Source: Candidatus Peribacteria bacterium (GTDB lineage: Bacteria > Patescibacteriota > Gracilibacteria > Peribacterales > Peribacteraceae). Taken from it: a stretch of DNA of 64,000 nucleotides. The stretch is from assembly GCA_023245935.1 (NCBI GenBank), contig JAHFJM010000003.1, forward strand, positions 101,070 through 165,069, written 5' to 3'. Shown in pieces: positions 27,201-33,223 of this stretch. The position numbers were made by a program, and so were the translations under genes. The notes below the pieces were generated by a model, which saw only the letters and a program-made list of their open reading frames with translations, was not told the origin of the DNA and searched no databases. Position 1 is the first letter of the stretch. The number at the start of each line of letters is the position of its first letter.

Positions 27201-29615
27201 CTTGCAGTGACGAATACTCTAAGCAACACCGTCTCCGTCTTCCTCAACCTCTCGCGCACTATCCTCTACGTTTCCGCGGGCACCGGTGGTGCCGTCGGTA
27301 TCGGCACACCGACTCCGGGCTCAGCACTCGCTGTGTCCGGTGCCGTGCTCATCAACGCAAACGGAAATATCGTGAATACCAAAGCCGATGCGGGCCTTGC
27401 GCTTGAGGTGATTGGCACCGCATCCGGAAGAACACTCCATGCGCAGGATCTTCTCAGGTCTTCAGGCGCTCTCACAATCGAAGGTGCTTCGTATTTCGGT
27501 TCCGGCCTCACGATTCAGACAAGCCATAGCAATGCCGGTGCAAGCGAATTCACCATCATCACCAATTACTCGAGTACCAGTAACAAAGTCTTCCGTGTCT
27601 CTGCGTCCGGTGCCGTGTACAGCGACAGTCGCTATAACAGCAACGGCGCAGACTATGCGGAGTGGTTTAAAGATAGTGGTCAGTGGCTAGTGGCTAGTGG
27701 TCAGTCCGCTGCTCCACTCGAACCCGGTGAAGTCGTGTGTATCGATACCACGCAGAATAATGCAGTGAAACGTTGTGAAAATTCAGCTGATCCCAATGTC
27801 ATGGGTATCGTTTCCACAAACCCTGCTTTCGTCGGAAACGTGATTTCCGGTGCCGAAGGCATCATCCCTCCCGGCTACGCTCTCATCGGTCTCATCGGTC
27901 AGGTTCCGGCGAAGCCAACCCTCGAGAACGGTCCGATCCGTCCGGGGGATTCCGTCACGTCTGCCACTGAACCCGGCTTCATCAGAAAAGCGAAAGCAGG
28001 GGAGTCTACCGTTGGTGTGGCACTGGAAGGTTTCGATGGTTCGACTTCGCTCACCACAGGTGGATCGCAAAAGTCCATCAATATTCTTATCTCACGCAAG
28101 AACCAATCTCTTACCGTCGAGACTCTTGAACAGAAAGTCCTCGATCAAATCAATGCCATGAATCTCACCGCTGAGGTTAGCACTCTCGTCAATCAGGCAT
28201 CCGTCAATCTGAATATTGATGATCGAGTGACGCAGGCACTGCATGAGAAAATGGCAGCCTTCGATCTCGCATCCGAGATCAACGCCATTCTCGATGCTCG
28301 TCTCTCCGCTCTCGGCACATCGTCCGGCGCTCTCATTGGAAATAATTCTCTCACCGGCTCGGCTCTTGCAGCCCTTGCCAAAGCGGTCTCGAAGGAATTG
28401 ACCAAGAACACTGTTACGGCAACAGGTTCGACGGATCAGAATTATGAATTACAACTTTCCGAGCTTCGGGATCAATTGCTCGTTCTCAGCACTCAAAGTT
28501 CAGAGCTCAGAGCTTCTCTCGGTTCCGGACACACGCTCCATGCCGCGGCTCTCAGCCTCTCTTCCGGTGCAACGATCTCCGGATCACTTCATCTCAACGG
28601 TTCTCTCATTGTTCCCGATCAATTCTCCATTCTTCACTCCTCTGCAACCACGATGTCCGGTACCGGATTCCCGATCCTCTCCGTTTCCGGTTCCGCCATC
28701 GAGATCGGTTCTCTGATGGCATCAGGATCGCTCAAGGTCATTGGAAACATCACGATCACCGGACTTGCCACGTTCCTCGGTGACGTGCACATCAAAGGTG
28801 AGCTCGTCCTCAGCAATCGTCAGGCGGGCTTCGCCGTCATTCCCGTTTCCGGCACCGCCGTCACCGTTACCTTCTCCGGTGCCATGATGACGATGCCGAT
28901 CGTGAACGTTTCACCCGATACGCCGATTCTCTTTGCCGTCACCAAAGTGACTTCAACCGGCTTCACGATTCGCATCGGCGAGCCGACGCAGAGCCCGATC
29001 ACGTTTGCCTACGTCGCGCTCTCGGCGGATCAGCCGGGGACAACGCTCGGTCATGCTTCCGCAAACGGAGCTCCTGTTCTCATTCCTTTCACGGTGAATG
29101 CACTCGGTCAGCCGGTGTCCTCCGATGCCGTGTGGAACGGCTGCATCCAGGGCAGACCGCTCACCGACAGTGACGGCATTCCGTTCAGCTGCAGTCGATA
29201 CCACGATGGCATGACATGGGATCATCCGGATCTCCATATCAGCTTCATCTATAACCCGAATCACGATCCTGCGATTCTGACGATTCCGGAAGGATATCAG
29301 GTTGTCGTCGTCGACGGTCAGGGCGTTTCGACTCCGGTGGAGTCAGCACCCGAGCCGGTCACGTCTCCGGAACCCGTACCGGTCAGCGACTCGGGCTCCA
29401 CGGTTATCTCCGATCCTCCTGTCGCACCGCTTATTGTGCCTGAGATTGTCCCCGCCTCGACCGGGAGTGTTCCTGCGACTGCTCCTGTGGAAACGCAGAC
29501 AGAGCCGACTGTGAATACTCAAACCGAAGCAGGTTCCGGTTCGATTCAGCAGTTCATTCTGCAACTGCTGCAAAACTCAAACACGGCAACAGGAAGCAGC
29601 GTGAGTGAGGAGTAG
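15249..29615 (+). CDS. giant secreted/surface repeat protein (4788 aa), colinear paralog of 429-14543 with an extra C-terminal segment
   Basis: Single ORF; same order of 13 GDTMTGALTI modules and four 7-blade FG-GAP blocks; signal peptide MNTLKQLLARVLLGTLFLGMFPTELSAAV. Confidence 0.93.
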   Translation: MNTLKQLLARVLLGTLFLGMFPTELSAAVPVGKKISSVVSSSKTAATHPTIFSPTARDFSPSKITKVNNAVGASQIDSARLRRLAAAKAVASSVLETFLAFSGGEKYALGPAKNNQVLTFIDGKIVWRDVDALHSAAGGSPDVVHEPGRGRMPSSDSGGDSRHMGGTPVQTATTTTTSDGISLATADSRYVNVSGDTMDGALSITSNGLGLIISGTASGNALHAEHLLTVSGSSIFDGSARFNSSVTLNNVTYTFPASDGAGSGKVLKTNAAGQLSWADDNAVGTGLSQASGDSRYVNVSGDTMTGALTINLSSGFIGLKVLNTASGNILHAEKDLTSSGTLTVSSTARFKSNLNTVGTISGAALQIMAGSTNYILGSLGIGTTNPKAKLDVTGTISGTTLTISRNGSFSGSLIVQNNIVARSTISGSTINGFNLGSCNGSSQKLLYNNSTQKFECGSDLNSGGTGTFGTGNVITIGDSRYVNTSGDAMTGALTINLSSGYLGLKVLQTASGNILHAEKSLTSSGTLTVSGITRLKSNLNVVGTISGAALQIMAGSTNYILGSLGIGTTNPKAKLDVLGTISGSTLVISRNGSFSGSLVVQNNITARGTISGSTINGFNLGSCNGSSQKLLYNNSTQKFECGSDLNSGGTGTFGTGNVITVGDGRYVNTSGDTMTGALTINLSSGFIGLKIIQTASGNILHAEKNLTSSGGLVFEGAASGSSLYIATSLQGAGLTNCTGSNKLLWDSATGRFSCGIDQTSGSGLDQNSGDARYVNVSGDTMTGALTINLSSGFIGLKVLQTASGNILHAEKDLTSSGTLTVSGIARFKNNVNVVGTVSGGALTIMNGVSSILGSLGIGTSSPKAKLEVIGSFSGSRLYAASAFSGAGLTSCSGAGQKLLWNSTTQQFSCGVDLSSFGSGNVLTVGDSRYVNVSGDTMTGALTINLSSGYLGLKILNTASGNILHAEKNLTSSGTIVARNNIVTEQGTLITRYGLTFLSGSSLAEISGFNNYINFREGIGTDSTMRLTNQGNLRNIGSIQAGETLLTAGGTLAAKVDYAAGTNAYSVAVGDINGDGKADMAVANYGSDSVSVFINTGTGSFATKVDYTTGTSPYSVAIGDLNGDGKPDLAVSNNGSSSVSIFLNKGNGTFAAKVDYTTGSGPRFLAIGDLNGDGKQDVAAASFGGNSVSVLLNNGNGTFAAKVDYTVGSANPYSVAIGDLNGDGKPDLAVAVLNSTTIAIFLNNGDGTFAAKVNYTVGSDPTSIAIGDLNADGKPDLAVSNSSSSFISILINNGNGTFATKVDYTTGNNPYSVAIGDLSGDGKPDIAATNINGFVSIFINNGNGTFAAKVDYTTGSSPLSVAIGDLNSDGKADLAVSNYGSDSVSVFLNRSRTILFASASTGGVVGIGTPTPGAKLSVSGAVIISARGDLANARTDSGIALEVAGTISGSALKLMNNLSVSGTILSVGTITTRGTLSGNNLIVSHSASISGALLVLTSITSKGSLSGATFFGAGLGSCTNSNQKLLYDPATGKFNCSTDYAGSTFGSGNTITIGDARYVNASGDTMTGALTINLSSGFIGLKVLQTASGNILHAEKDLTSSGTLTVSGIARFKNNVNVVGTVSGGALTVMNGTSYFLGSLGIGNTSPKAKLDVLGTISGSTLVISKNGSFSGSLVVVSNITTRGTLSGTNLTVSKSASISGSLLVKTSITSKGSLSGVTIAGFNLGSCNGASQKLLYNNSTQKFECGSDVGANSIGSGNVLAIGDARYVKKQGDTMTGALIINLSSGFLGLRILQMASGSILHAEKSLTSSGLLMVTQSTVRGSGALVVEQRSNSTGAYIRGSGAHINAPLLVLDSSTGSYRAPHILFGYKGTFDVALWRTTGAVLNLSGHLLPSLTNKFDLGSSANRWRSLYLSGGTMYLGTAANQASINFNTSASRFGIDANADGTNELSILSIGNVGIGTGSPKAKLDVAGTISGTTLTISKNGSFSGALVVKSSITSRGSLSGVTIAGFNLGSCNGSSQKLLYNNSTQKFECGSDQSGGSANSGTVLSIGNARYVLKQGDTMTGTLKSRGFLLASGTTLSEMSGWNEYLNLPHSGIGTNSVTRLTNNGDLVNIGTIQSGEAHFRRGGTFAGKVDYTSGTPYSVAIGDLNGDGKQDLATVNVDGNSVSIFINTGTGSFATKVDYTTGSVPESVAIGDLNGDGKPDLAVANYTSASVSVFLNNGNGTFASKVDYTAGSNPHSVAIGDLNGDGKQDLAVANYFGNSVSVILNNGNGTFAAKVDYTTGSNPYSVAIGDLNGDGKKDLALANGGSDSVSVFLNNGNGTFVAKVDYTTGIVPYSVAIGDLNGDGKADLAVANYTSSSVSIFQNNGNGTFATKVDYTTGNNPYSVAIGDLTGDGKPDLAVANGNANTVSTFQNNGNGTFAAKIDYGAGTNPSSVAIGDLNNDGKADMATANYGTTVSIFLNLSRTILYASSGTGGAVGIGTPTPGSALAVSGAVLINANGNILNTKADVGLALEVIGTMSGRVLHAQDLITSSGSLIVEGTISGATLRGAGLASCNGASQKLLYNNSTNKFECGTDLTGASGTPFSSGNVLTIIDARYVKKQGDTMTGALTINLSSGFLGLKLLNTASGNILHAEKDLSSSGTLTVNGIARFKNNLNVVGTVSGAALTIMNGTSYMLGSVGIGNTSPKAKLDVSGTISGTTLTISRNGSFSGSLIVKNNLSGSSFYGAGLGDCNNSTNSKLIYNNATGKFGCATDQTAVGISYTAASNIFVNQSGDTMTGALTINLSSGYLGLKVLQTASGNILHAEKDLTSSGTLTVVGVARFKNNVNVVGTVSGAALTVMNGTSYFLGSLGIGNTSPKAKLDVRGTISGTTLTISGNGSFSGSLIVKNNLSGSSFYGAGLGDCNNSTSNKLIYNNATGKFGCATDQTAAGLSFTNADGIYVNQAGDTMTGALTINLSSGYLGLKILQTASGNILHAEKNLTSSGTIVSVGDIVSKNGTAKTKGYVLFSGATLAEMSGWNEYLNIIHSGLGTNSVTRLTNQGDLVNIGTIQSGEAHMRRGGTFAPKVDYTTGSGPYSLATGDLNGDGKADLAVAVSSGNSVAVLLNTGTGSFATKVDYTTGSGPISVAIGDLNGDGKPDLAVANQSDSSVSIFLNNGNGTFATKVDYTTGTSPHSVAIGDLNGDGKADLAVTKNGSASVAIFLNNGNGTFATNVDYTTGTSPFFVAIGDLNGDGKADLAVANNGSTSVSVLINSGNGTFAAKVDYTTGTQPQSVAIGDLNGDGKSDLTVANEGSNSVSVFINSGNGTFAAKVDYATATLPDSVAIGDLNGDGKADLAVANNGSTSISIFLNNGNGTFATKVDYTTGTSPYSVAIGDLNGDGKADLAVTNINSSSVSILLNVSKTILYASSGTGGAVGIGTPTPGSALAVSGAVIINANGNIVNTKADVGLALEVIGTASGRVLHAQDVLRSSGSLIVEGNMSGATLQGAGLASCNGATQKLLYNNSTKKFECGSDFLGSFGSGNVVTIGDSRYVRTSGSTMTGALTINLTSGYLGLKIMQTASGNILHAEKSLTSSGTIIAALDIIAKGTMKSDGYVFSSGTTLAEMSGWNEYTNLIHSGLGTNSVVRLTNQGDLVNIGTIQSGEAHMRRGGTFAAKVDYITGTSPYSVAIGDLNGDGKADLAVVNLNNSVSVFINTGTGSFATKVDYTTGTSPQSVAIGDLNGDGKPDLAVANENSDSVSVFMNNGNGTFATKVDYITGSLPYSVAIGDLNGDGKADLAVANYISNFGSSSVSVFINTGNGIFAAKVDYTTGTASTYVAIGDLNGDGKADLAVTNTLSDTVSVFLNNGNGTFATKVDYTTGSQPFSVAIGDLNGDGKADLAVVNLNNSVSVFINTGTGSFATKVDYTTGAGSYFLAIRDLNGDGKLDLVSANYYDDSVSVLLNNGNGTFATKVDYTTGDGPSGVAIGDLNGDGKADLAVTNTLSNTVSVFLNLSRTILYVSAGTGGAVGIGTPTPGSALAVSGAVLINANGNIVNTKADAGLALEVIGTASGRTLHAQDLLRSSGALTIEGASYFGSGLTIQTSHSNAGASEFTIITNYSSTSNKVFRVSASGAVYSDSRYNSNGADYAEWFKDSGQWLVASGQSAAPLEPGEVVCIDTTQNNAVKRCENSADPNVMGIVSTNPAFVGNVISGAEGIIPPGYALIGLIGQVPAKPTLENGPIRPGDSVTSATEPGFIRKAKAGESTVGVALEGFDGSTSLTTGGSQKSINILISRKNQSLTVETLEQKVLDQINAMNLTAEVSTLVNQASVNLNIDDRVTQALHEKMAAFDLASEINAILDARLSALGTSSGALIGNNSLTGSALAALAKAVSKELTKNTVTATGSTDQNYELQLSELRDQLLVLSTQSSELRASLGSGHTLHAAALSLSSGATISGSLHLNGSLIVPDQFSILHSSATTMSGTGFPILSVSGSAIEIGSLMASGSLKVIGNITITGLATFLGDVHIKGELVLSNRQAGFAVIPVSGTAVTVTFSGAMMTMPIVNVSPDTPILFAVTKVTSTGFTIRIGEPTQSPITFAYVALSADQPGTTLGHASANGAPVLIPFTVNALGQPVSSDAVWNGCIQGRPLTDSDGIPFSCSRYHDGMTWDHPDLHISFIYNPNHDPAILTIPEGYQVVVVDGQGVSTPVESAPEPVTSPEPVPVSDSGSTVISDPPVAPLIVPEIVPASTGSVPATAPVETQTEPTVNTQTEAGSGSIQQFILQLLQNSNTATGSSVSEE
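18385..19425 (+). repeat. FG-GAP/VCBS block 1 of giant protein 2 (7 blades)
   Basis: Seven GD[LI][NS]xDGK motifs counted. Confidence 0.8.
21630..22665 (+). repeat. FG-GAP/VCBS block 2 of giant protein 2 (7 blades)
   Basis: Seven GDL[NT][GN]DGK motifs counted. Confidence 0.8.
24445..25480 (+). repeat. FG-GAP/VCBS block 3 of giant protein 2 (7 blades)
   Basis: Seven GDLNGDGK motifs counted. Confidence 0.8.
26215..27260 (+). repeat. FG-GAP/VCBS block 4 of giant protein 2 (7 blades)
   Basis: Seven DLNGDGK motifs counted. Confidence 0.8.
27675..27702 (+). repeat. heptanucleotide array (AGTGG[TC/CT])x4 in coding sequence
   Basis: AGTGGTC AGTGGCT AGTGGCT AGTGGTC; encodes DSGQWLVASGQS at the site where the paralog carries a REP-like element. 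Confidence 0.8.
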
Positions 29616-29618
29616 GCA

Positions 29619-29663
29619 CGGTCCTCACCCCCAGCCCCTCTCCAACGGCCAGAGAGGGGTGAC
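29619..29663 (+). repeat. REP-like palindrome (subtype A)
   Basis: CGGTCCTCACCCCCAGCCCCTCTCC-aacggcca-GAGAGGGGTGAC immediately after the giant gene 2 stop. Confidence 0.8.
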
Positions 29664-29702
29664 TTGCATTTCTCTGATTACGGACATCTTCTCTTCGCCG
29701 CA

Positions 29703-29740
29703 GCGGAGAGAAGTGGCTCCGCAGAGCCGAAGTGAGGATC
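29703..29740 (-). repeat. REP-like palindrome (subtype B-like), inverted relative to 29619-29663
   Basis: GCGGAGAGAAGTGGCTCCGCAGAGCCGAAGTGAGGATCG; shares the GGATCCTCA/TGAGGATCG terminus. Confidence 0.6.
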
Positions 29741-29770
29741 GTCGGAGGAAGCAAGTACTTGCCTCTTTGT

Positions 29771-29986
29771 TTATGTTTCCGTCAGTCTATGCAGTAGCCG
29801 TGCCGCATCTTCCCTTGTTTCTCTTATCGCAATCTTATTGACTCTCTCCCGAATCGTCTGCTCTTCCGCACTATGCGGAGTGATGTGGAGCATGCCTTGA
29901 AGCTTGTCTAAAAGCTGTGTATCGCTCATTTGGGTATAGCGTTCTTTCATGACGTTCTCGCCGTCGACGTGCTCGAATTTAGGCAT
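29771..29986 (-). CDS. small hypothetical protein (~72 aa)
   Basis: MPKFEHVDGENVMKERYTQMSDTQLLDKLQGMLHITPHSAEEQTIRERVNKIAIRETREDAARLLHRLTET; start overlaps the end of the upstream minus-strand ogt gene. Confidence 0.55.
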   Translation of the reverse strand: MPKFEHVDGENVMKERYTQMSDTQLLDKLQGMLHITPHSAEEQTIRERVNKIAIRETREDAARLLHRLTET

Positions 29987-30497
29987 TGGCGCGCATTGTA
30001 AGCGCCGTTTGCGTTTGCGCAAATTTTTTCTCATGCTCCAGCAGCCACCGCTTCTTTTCCAGTCCTCCGCTGTACCCTCCAATTCCGCTACCAGATGCGA
30101 TAATCCTGTGACAGGGGATCAGGATCACGATCGGGTTTCTTCCACAGGCGCTTCCTGTAGCACGCATTGCTTTCGGTTTCCCAATTCGCTTCGAAAGCTC
30201 TGAATAACTGATGGTTTTTCCGTACGGTACGCGCAGCATTTCTCTCCAGATAATCCTTTGAAAATCCGTGCCTTGCGGTGAGATTGCGACGGAGAATTTT
30301 TGTCTTCTACCACCAAAATATTCTTTCAGCTCTTTTCTGCATTGCAGAAGAACCTTGTCAGTTTTTTCCTTCGAACTTTTTTGCTTCCCGAAAGCAACAC
30401 TGGTGATCGCTTGTCCGTCACTCGTGATCGTGAGAACGCCGAGGGGGGAGGGGAGAGTGAGGGAAGGCATCATCGACAGCTTAGTCCGTTCTTCCAT
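29979..30497 (-). CDS. ogt: methylated-DNA--[protein]-cysteine S-methyltransferase
   Basis: Active-site motif IPCHRII and GxGGYSGGLxxKxWLLEHE. Confidence 0.92.
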   Translation of the reverse strand: MEERTKLSMMPSLTLPSPLGVLTITSDGQAITSVAFGKQKSSKEKTDKVLLQCRKELKEYFGGRRQKFSVAISPQGTDFQRIIWREMLRVPYGKTISYSELSKRIGKPKAMRATGSACGRNPIVILIPCHRIIASGSGIGGYSGGLEKKRWLLEHEKKFAQTQTALTMRANA

Positions 30498-32133
30498 CAG
30501 CTGCCATTTGCTTTCTCATGCAGTACCACTCAAAACCTTCTTTGAGCGCCGTCCAACTTGCCTGAAGCATGTCGCTGCTCACGCTTGTGGTGGACCATTG
30601 GTCGGCATCATTTGCGAATTCGATGGACACCTGCACAAGCGAAGCGGATCCTTCGGCGCTGATTGGAAGTTTATCGACATGGAAGTCGACAAGTGAAACA
30701 TGGGAAGTTTCAGGAAGCCTACCCGCGAGAGCTTTGCGAAGCGTTTGAAACAAGGCATCGATAGTTCCATTGCCTTCGGCAACCGTGTGTTCAATGGTGC
30801 CATGCACGTTCATTTTCATGCTCGCCTCCGATCGCAGCCCGAGAGTGTCGATCACTTTGGGGGCGCTTACTTCGGTGAATGTCGGTGCCAGATTTTCTTT
30901 CACTTGGGCAAGAAGCAGGAGATCCAAAGATCCCATTCCTGCTCCGAAGTTGATTCCATTGCCTGATGCGGATTTGATGGCATCGGCAGCTCGTACTTGC
31001 AGTGCAGGTTCATGGAGGAACCGATCACGGAGCTCAGGACTTAGGAGTCTCGAAGATTTTGCGATTTCAACAACCAAACTGCGACCACCCTGTTTCGATG
31101 CGACGATGCTCCTCTCGTTTCCGAGGGTCGTCGGATCGAAGAACTCGTATGCATTTCCACGAGGATTCTCTCCGTTTGTTCGTGCAACAGCGGAGATATG
31201 CATGCCACCGCTGTGGCTTGCGACACGATCGCCGAGGAAGGCTTGCCTTGGATCCAACGGTTGTCTCTGAATGCGGGAAATCTGACGACTCGTCGGGGTG
31301 AGTGTTGCGAGTGATTCTTTCGAGAGTGTTTCGTATCCGGAATGGTGAAGATTGGCGATTGCGACACCGAGATCAAGATTCCCGACACGCTCGCCGTGCC
31401 CGTTCCATGTGCCCTGTACATGACGAGCTCCCTCCTGCACTGCCGCGAGCATATTTGCCATCGCGAGATTGCGATCGTCGTGAGGGTGGATGCCGATGAG
31501 AGCGCCGCTGAAGGAGCGGCGGACATCCGAGACCGCTCGTCCCACCAAGTCGGGGGTCCTTCCTCCATTGGTATCGCAGAGGACAATGCGCTTCGCACCC
31601 GATTCCAGCGCCGTTTGCAGCGTGCGAAGGGCGTACTCGGGATCCTCACACCATGCGTCGAAAAAATGTTCGGCGTCGTAGGTGACATCGTTTGATTTCG
31701 AGGACAGCAATTGAATGGAATCTCTGATCATCGCGATATTCTCATTCACGGTTGTGCGGAGCACTTTCTCCACCTGGTAGCGTGAACTTTTTCCAACCAC
31801 CGTGAGTGCAGGCGCCCCGCTTCCGATCAATGCCCGGAGACCGGGATCTCTTTCGGCTGCAACCCCTGCACGGCGGGTCATGCCGAATGCGGCGTGCTTG
31901 GTTCCCTGCAGCGGATGTGCTTTCAGTTCTTGAAAGACGGCTCTGTCCACGTCATTGGACTCCGGGAAACCTGTTTCGACGAAGGGAATACCGAGTGAGG
32001 CGTCTATCCGTGCAATGGCAAGTTTGTCTGCTGTCGAGAGGTTGATGCCCGATGCCTGGTCGCCGTCACGGGGTGTGACATCGTAGAGTTCGATTGCATG
32101 AGAGAGATTCATGACGACGTGCGGAAGAGACAT
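30481..32133 (-). CDS. cimA: citramalate synthase / alpha-isopropylmalate synthase family (start may be 32112)
   Basis: YDVTPRDGDQASGINLSTADKLAIA, ADPEYAL-like CEDPEYALRTLQTALESGA, CDTNGG, IHPHDD, VQGTWNGHGERVGN, HSGGMHISAV: TIGR00977-type pattern rather than canonical LeuA. Confidence 0.85.
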   Translation of the reverse strand: MSLPHVVMNLSHAIELYDVTPRDGDQASGINLSTADKLAIARIDASLGIPFVETGFPESNDVDRAVFQELKAHPLQGTKHAAFGMTRRAGVAAERDPGLRALIGSGAPALTVVGKSSRYQVEKVLRTTVNENIAMIRDSIQLLSSKSNDVTYDAEHFFDAWCEDPEYALRTLQTALESGAKRIVLCDTNGGRTPDLVGRAVSDVRRSFSGALIGIHPHDDRNLAMANMLAAVQEGARHVQGTWNGHGERVGNLDLGVAIANLHHSGYETLSKESLATLTPTSRQISRIQRQPLDPRQAFLGDRVASHSGGMHISAVARTNGENPRGNAYEFFDPTTLGNERSIVASKQGGRSLVVEIAKSSRLLSPELRDRFLHEPALQVRAADAIKSASGNGINFGAGMGSLDLLLLAQVKENLAPTFTEVSAPKVIDTLGLRSEASMKMNVHGTIEHTVAEGNGTIDALFQTLRKALAGRLPETSHVSLVDFHVDKLPISAEGSASLVQVSIEFANDADQWSTTSVSSDMLQASWTALKEGFEWYCMRKQMAADGRTD

Positions 32134-32155
32134 AAAAAAAGCGCCATTCCGGCGC
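32134..32155 (-). terminator. intrinsic terminator/attenuator immediately 5' of cimA
   Basis: Minus strand: GCGCC-GGAAT-GGCGC followed by TTTTTTT, abutting the cimA ATG. Confidence 0.75.
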
Positions 32156-32179
32156 GAGAGGTTTGTGCTGATAAGCAGA

Positions 32180-32242
32180 TCACCCCCGGACGCCGGAGCG
32201 CCGAATAATAATTCTACCGATGATCGAGTGAAGACTCTGCAT
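32180..32242 (-). promoter_or_regulatory. candidate isoleucine leader peptide MQSLHSIIGRIIIRRSGVRG* of a cimA attenuator
   Basis: Minus strand ATG CAG AGT CTT CAC TCG ATC ATC GGT AGA ATT ATT ATT CGG CGC TCC GGC GTC CGG GGG TGA; 5 Ile in 20 aa, followed by the terminator. Confidence 0.7.
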
Positions 32243-32369
32243 CACGCGTAAAGTATATTTCCCCACTCGGAAGTCAAGTTTTTACACTTTTGACCGTAGA
32301 ATGCTCCAAGGAGAAGCCAAAAAGTGTCACTGTACTGCTTCGAAGCAGTATCTTTGCTACTGTAGAGCT

Positions 32370-33104
32370 ATGTCCCTCCTTTCCGTCCATCATCTCTCCC
32401 TCACGATCGGCGATCAGCCGATTCTTCGTGGGATCGATCTGGACATCGCGGAAGGCGAGGTGATCGGTGTGATTGGACCCAACGGCTCAGGCAAGACCAC
32501 ACTTTTCAACGTGCTCTCGGGCTTCTTGAAACCGACGCACGGAAAGATTCACTTCAAGAAAACGGATATGACAGCAATGCCAGCGTCCGAGCGTGCCCGG
32601 ATCGGCATCGGAAGAGTCTTTCAGAACTTCGGTATCTTCCGCGAGATGACACTCTCTGAGAACGTGCTTGTGGCACTCGAAGCGCTGCCGAAAGAGCAGC
32701 GACTCGTGCTCGGCGATTTGAAAAAAGCAGTGCATTCGACACTGAAGCTTGTGAATCTGGAAGATCATGCGAAGAGGAAGGCATCGTCACTCTCCGGTGG
32801 TCAGATGCGCCTCCTCGAAATCGCACGCACGCTCGTCTCCGGCAAAGAACTGTTTCTCCTCGATGAACCGACTGCAGGTGTGTCGCCAAAGATGACGGGG
32901 CAGATTGCGGATCTGATCCTCACACTCAAGAAACAGGGGAAGACTGTGCTGATCGTGGAGCACGATCTGCCGTTCATCCAGAAGATCTGCGATCGCGTGA
33001 TCGTTCTCGATGTCGGACAGGTGGTGTTGTCGGGAACGCCGGAGGAGGTGAGGGGAAACAGGAAGCTTAAAGAGCTGTATTTTGGGGCTGATCCGACGGA
33101 ATGA
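32370..33104 (+). CDS. livG: branched-chain amino acid ABC transporter ATP-binding protein (LivG-type)
   Basis: Walker A GPNGSGKTT, signature LSGGQMRLLEIARTL, Walker B LFLLDEP, LivG-like TDMTAMPASERARIGIGRVFQN. Confidence 0.9.
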   Translation: MSLLSVHHLSLTIGDQPILRGIDLDIAEGEVIGVIGPNGSGKTTLFNVLSGFLKPTHGKIHFKKTDMTAMPASERARIGIGRVFQNFGIFREMTLSENVLVALEALPKEQRLVLGDLKKAVHSTLKLVNLEDHAKRKASSLSGGQMRLLEIARTLVSGKELFLLDEPTAGVSPKMTGQIADLILTLKKQGKTVLIVEHDLPFIQKICDRVIVLDVGQVVLSGTPEEVRGNRKLKELYFGADPTE

Positions 33105-33106
33105 CC

Positions 33107-33140
33107 CCCATCCTCGATCCTCCCCCCGAGGGGGGAAGGA
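33107..33140 (+). repeat. short palindrome, possibly a REP-like variant or bidirectional terminator
   Basis: ATCCTCGATCCTCCCCCCGAGGGGGGAAGG after livG. Confidence 0.4.
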
Positions 33141-33223
33141 AGCCCTGCTTTGAGCAACTTTTTTGAGTTGTATTTTGTTATACAATCAGACTATTCTCCG
33201 ACTGATTCTTACCCCCATTTCTT

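Noticed and set aside
429-29615. Prophage tail-fibre locus suggested by GDTMTGALTI collar-like motifs
   Set aside because: No terminase, capsid, portal, tail tube or lysis genes; signal peptides and FG-GAP blocks fit cell-surface proteins better.
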